From positions 1 through 15,036 of the forward strand of contig JALXAF010000338.1 of NCBI GenBank assembly GCA_026992375.1: 15,036 bases of DNA. Reading direction: 5' to 3'. A program made the translations under genes and the position numbers. Positions 13,420-15,036 of the stretch are shown in pieces; position 1 is the first letter of the stretch; the number at the start of each line of letters is the position of its first letter. The stretch is from Anaerolineae bacterium (lineage in GTDB: Bacteria > Chloroflexota > Anaerolineae > J102). Below the pieces are notes generated by a model, which made no database searches, was not told the origin of the DNA, and worked only from the letters and a program-made list of their open reading frames with translations.

Positions 13420-13429
13420 GTGATATAAT
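13400..13429 (+). promoter_or_regulatory. Possible promoter of the metallopeptidase gene, overlapping the terminator
   Basis: A perfect -10 TATAAT (13424-13429) has a weak -35 (ATGACG, 13400-13405) 18 bp upstream, within the loop and 3' arm of the groES terminator. The start point would be near 13436, about 26 nt before the next ATG. The -10 is strong, the -35 poor. Confidence 0.5.
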
Positions 13430-13461
13430 CGGGGTGAAATTCGTCACTTCTCGCCATTTTT

Positions 13462-13839
13462 ATGCAAACAGACATCACCTTCGAAGCTTTTCAAACATAC
13501 GTCGCTCAGGCTTTGGAGACGCTGCCGGACGAGATCAAAGAGATGATGTCGAACGTGGCGGTGACTGTGGCGGAGTATCCGACCGAGGCTCAGAGGCGGT
13601 CGGTCGGATTGGGGCCGCATCAGTCGCTTTACGGGCTCTACCAGGGCGTTCCCCTGACTCAGCGCACTTCTTACTACGGCATGGTGCCCCCCGATTGCAT
13701 CACAATCTTCATGTACCCCATGGTCTATCATCATCGCACGCCCGAGGCCATCCGCAAGCAGGTGCAAAAAACCGTCCTGCACGAGATCGGGCATCATTTC
13801 GGCATGACCGAAAAACAGTTGCAAGAGTTAGGCTATTGA
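13462..13839 (+). CDS. Zincin-type metallopeptidase family protein
   Basis: This 125-residue protein has a zinc-protease signature, H107-E108-I-G-H111-H-F-G114-M-T-E117 (HExxHxxGxxE), near its C-terminus. This layout, a short protein ending just after the motif, is that of the minimal 'metallopeptidase family' zincins (PF06262-like). The preceding GLYQGVPLTQRTSYYGMVPPDCITIFMYP block is also characteristic. H107, H111 and E117 would bind zinc, with E108 as catalytic base. There is no signal peptide, so it is likely cytoplasmic; substrate unknown. No Shine-Dalgarno is seen before the ATG. It lies alone between the groES terminator and nifJ. Confidence 0.88.
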   Translation: MQTDITFEAFQTYVAQALETLPDEIKEMMSNVAVTVAEYPTEAQRRSVGLGPHQSLYGLYQGVPLTQRTSYYGMVPPDCITIFMYPMVYHHRTPEAIRKQVQKTVLHEIGHHFGMTEKQLQELGY

Positions 13840-13858
13840 AGGTTAATGATTAATGAAC

Positions 13859-13905
13859 AATGATTAAAGGTCAAAAACCTCGCGCTAAAAGCCGCTTTAA
13901 TCATT
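13859..13905. repeat. AT-rich inverted repeat between metallopeptidase gene and nifJ
   Basis: AATGATTAAAG (13859-13869) and CTTTAATCATT (13895-13905) form a perfect 11-bp inverted repeat around a 25-nt centre that holds a smaller AGGT/ACCT pair. Further copies of ATTAATGA, TTAATC and GATCATTA flank it within about 13843-13928. It may be a bidirectional terminator or a remnant of a short repeat element. Apart from this, I see no gene in 13840-14017. Confidence 0.6.
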
Positions 13906-14017
13906 AATCTTTTTAATCTTTGATCATTACCCATCAACTATCCTCGGGTCTTTCACAAGACGCGTTGGTTTCAAACAAAATATCAAAATCCAACCTTTAT
14001 TCACAAGGAAGTGTATC

Positions 14018-15036
14018 ATGTCTGGACAAATTGCCACCATCGATGGCAATGAGGCTGCAGCGTATGTAGCCCACAAGACCAACGAGGTCATTGCCATCTA
14101 CCCCATCACACCATCTTCTCCCATGGGCGAATGGGCGGACCAGTGGAGCGCGGAGCACAAGCCCAATATCTGGGGCACCATTCCCGTCATCATGGAAATG
14201 CAGTCAGAAGGCGGCGCTTCGGGCGCTGTGCACGGTGCGCTGCAAACCGGCTCGCTGACCACCACTTTCACCGCCAGCCAGGGCCTGCTGCTGATGATTC
14301 CCAACATGTACAAGATCGCGGGCGAGCTCACCAGCACGGTGTTCCACATCGCCGCCCGTTCCGTTGCAGCTCAGGCCCTTTCCATCTTCGGCGATCACAG
14401 TGACGTCATGGCCACCCGCAGCACCGGATTCGCCATGCTCTTCGCCAACTCGGTGCAAGAGGTGATGGACTTCGCGCTCATCGCCCAGGCTTCCACCCTG
14501 AAGGCCCGGGTGCCCTTCCTGCACATCATGGACGGCTTCCGCACCTCCCACGAGATCAACAAGGTGGAGAAGCTCAGCGATGACGTGATGAAGGCGATGA
14601 TCGATCCCGAATTGATTCGGGCGCATCGCAGCCGGGCGCTAAACCCCGAGAAGCCCTTCATCCGCGGCACCGCCCAGAACCCGGACGTCTTCTTCCAGGC
14701 CCGAGAGACGGTGAATCCCTACTATCTGGCCGCGCCCGACATCGTCCAGGAGACCATGGACGAGTTCGCCAGGCTCACCGGCCGCCAGTATGAGCTCTTC
14801 CAGTATGTGGGCGCTCCCGATGCGGAACGCGTCATTCTGATGATGGGCTCGGGTGCAGAGGCCGCCGAGGAAGCGGTCAATTACCTGGTCGCCCAGGGCG
14901 AAAAGGTGGGCCTGATCAAAGTGCGGCTTTATCGCCCCTTCTCCACCAAGCACCTGATGCAGGCGCTGCCCGCCACCGTCAAGAAGGTCGCCACCCTGGA
15001 TCGCACCAAAGAGCCGGGCGGCGCGGGCGAACCCCT
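14018..15036 (+). CDS. nifJ: Pyruvate:ferredoxin oxidoreductase, N-terminal part (partial)
   Basis: The first 339 codons of the single-chain, thiamine-diphosphate and iron-sulfur enzyme are present. It oxidises pyruvate with CoA to acetyl-CoA, CO2 and reduced ferredoxin. Residues known from the Desulfovibrio africanus enzyme fall at the same positions: Thr31 in YPITPSSPMGE, Glu64 in QSEGGA and Arg114 in AARS. GDHSDVMATRSTGFAML follows. The seen part covers domain I and the start of domain II (ERVILMMGSGAEAAEEAVNYL, then KVRLYRPF). AAGGAA lies 7 nt before the ATG, supporting the start. The iron-sulfur and C-terminal thiamine domains are outside the window. It marks an anaerobic or facultatively anaerobic lifestyle. 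Regulation by Rex is possible, but only TTCACAA half-sites (near 13950 and 14000) are visible upstream. Confidence 0.96.
   Translation, partial: MSGQIATIDGNEAAAYVAHKTNEVIAIYPITPSSPMGEWADQWSAEHKPNIWGTIPVIMEMQSEGGASGAVHGALQTGSLTTTFTASQGLLLMIPNMYKIAGELTSTVFHIAARSVAAQALSIFGDHSDVMATRSTGFAMLFANSVQEVMDFALIAQASTLKARVPFLHIMDGFRTSHEINKVEKLSDDVMKAMIDPELIRAHRSRALNPEKPFIRGTAQNPDVFFQARETVNPYYLAAPDIVQETMDEFARLTGRQYELFQYVGAPDAERVILMMGSGAEAAEEAVNYLVAQGEKVGLIKVRLYRPFSTKHLMQALPATVKKVATLDRTKEPGGAGEP

Noticed and set aside
1..15036. CRISPR array, tRNA, rRNA, IS transposase or phage genes
   Set aside because: No regularly spaced repeats, tRNA or rRNA signatures, or transposase, integrase or phage proteins were seen on either strand.

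Overview
The window looks like chromosomal DNA of a Chloroflexota (green non-sulfur, Anaerolineae/Caldilineae-like) bacterium. This is an inference from style: a sugar-binding lipoprotein whose Cys is followed by a repetitive Val/Glu/Lys/Thr linker (common in that phylum), a Gram-positive-type Trp T-box leader, a Rex redox repressor and a one-piece pyruvate:ferredoxin oxidoreductase. No rRNA or tRNA gene is present to test it.

Region 1 (1-5057, all minus strand) is a carbohydrate uptake operon. In transcription order it holds a LacI-family regulator, a solute-binding lipoprotein, two MalF/MalG-type permeases and a glycosyltransferase cut by the window edge. A near-consensus sigma-70 promoter upstream of the regulator carries two perfect 14-bp palindromes, one inside the promoter spacer and one at the start point, which points to autorepression. 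A strong stem-loop between the binding protein and the permeases is placed to lower permease expression. No ABC ATPase is present.

Region 2 (5104-10313) starts with thpR (RNA 2',3'-cyclic phosphodiesterase, minus strand). Divergent from it is a tryptophan operon: a promoter, a ~400-nt T-box riboswitch with a readable TGG specifier and a terminator, then trpE, trpS and trpG. Between trpS and trpG sits an ~862-bp cassette. It carries one ORF, a double-domain GxxExxY protein (PD-(D/E)XK-like), tightly framed by a 24-bp inverted repeat (23/24 matching). It looks like a mobile element that has invaded the operon, and it is the most unusual thing here.

Region 3 (10323-12451, minus strand) has an NAD-dependent sugar epimerase/dehydratase downstream of rex, and a VOC-fold protein.

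Region 4 (12677-15036, plus strand) holds a glutaredoxin-like protein, groES without groEL, a strong terminator, a small zincin-type metallopeptidase, an AT-rich inverted repeat, and the first 339 codons of pyruvate:ferredoxin oxidoreductase (nifJ), which runs off the window.
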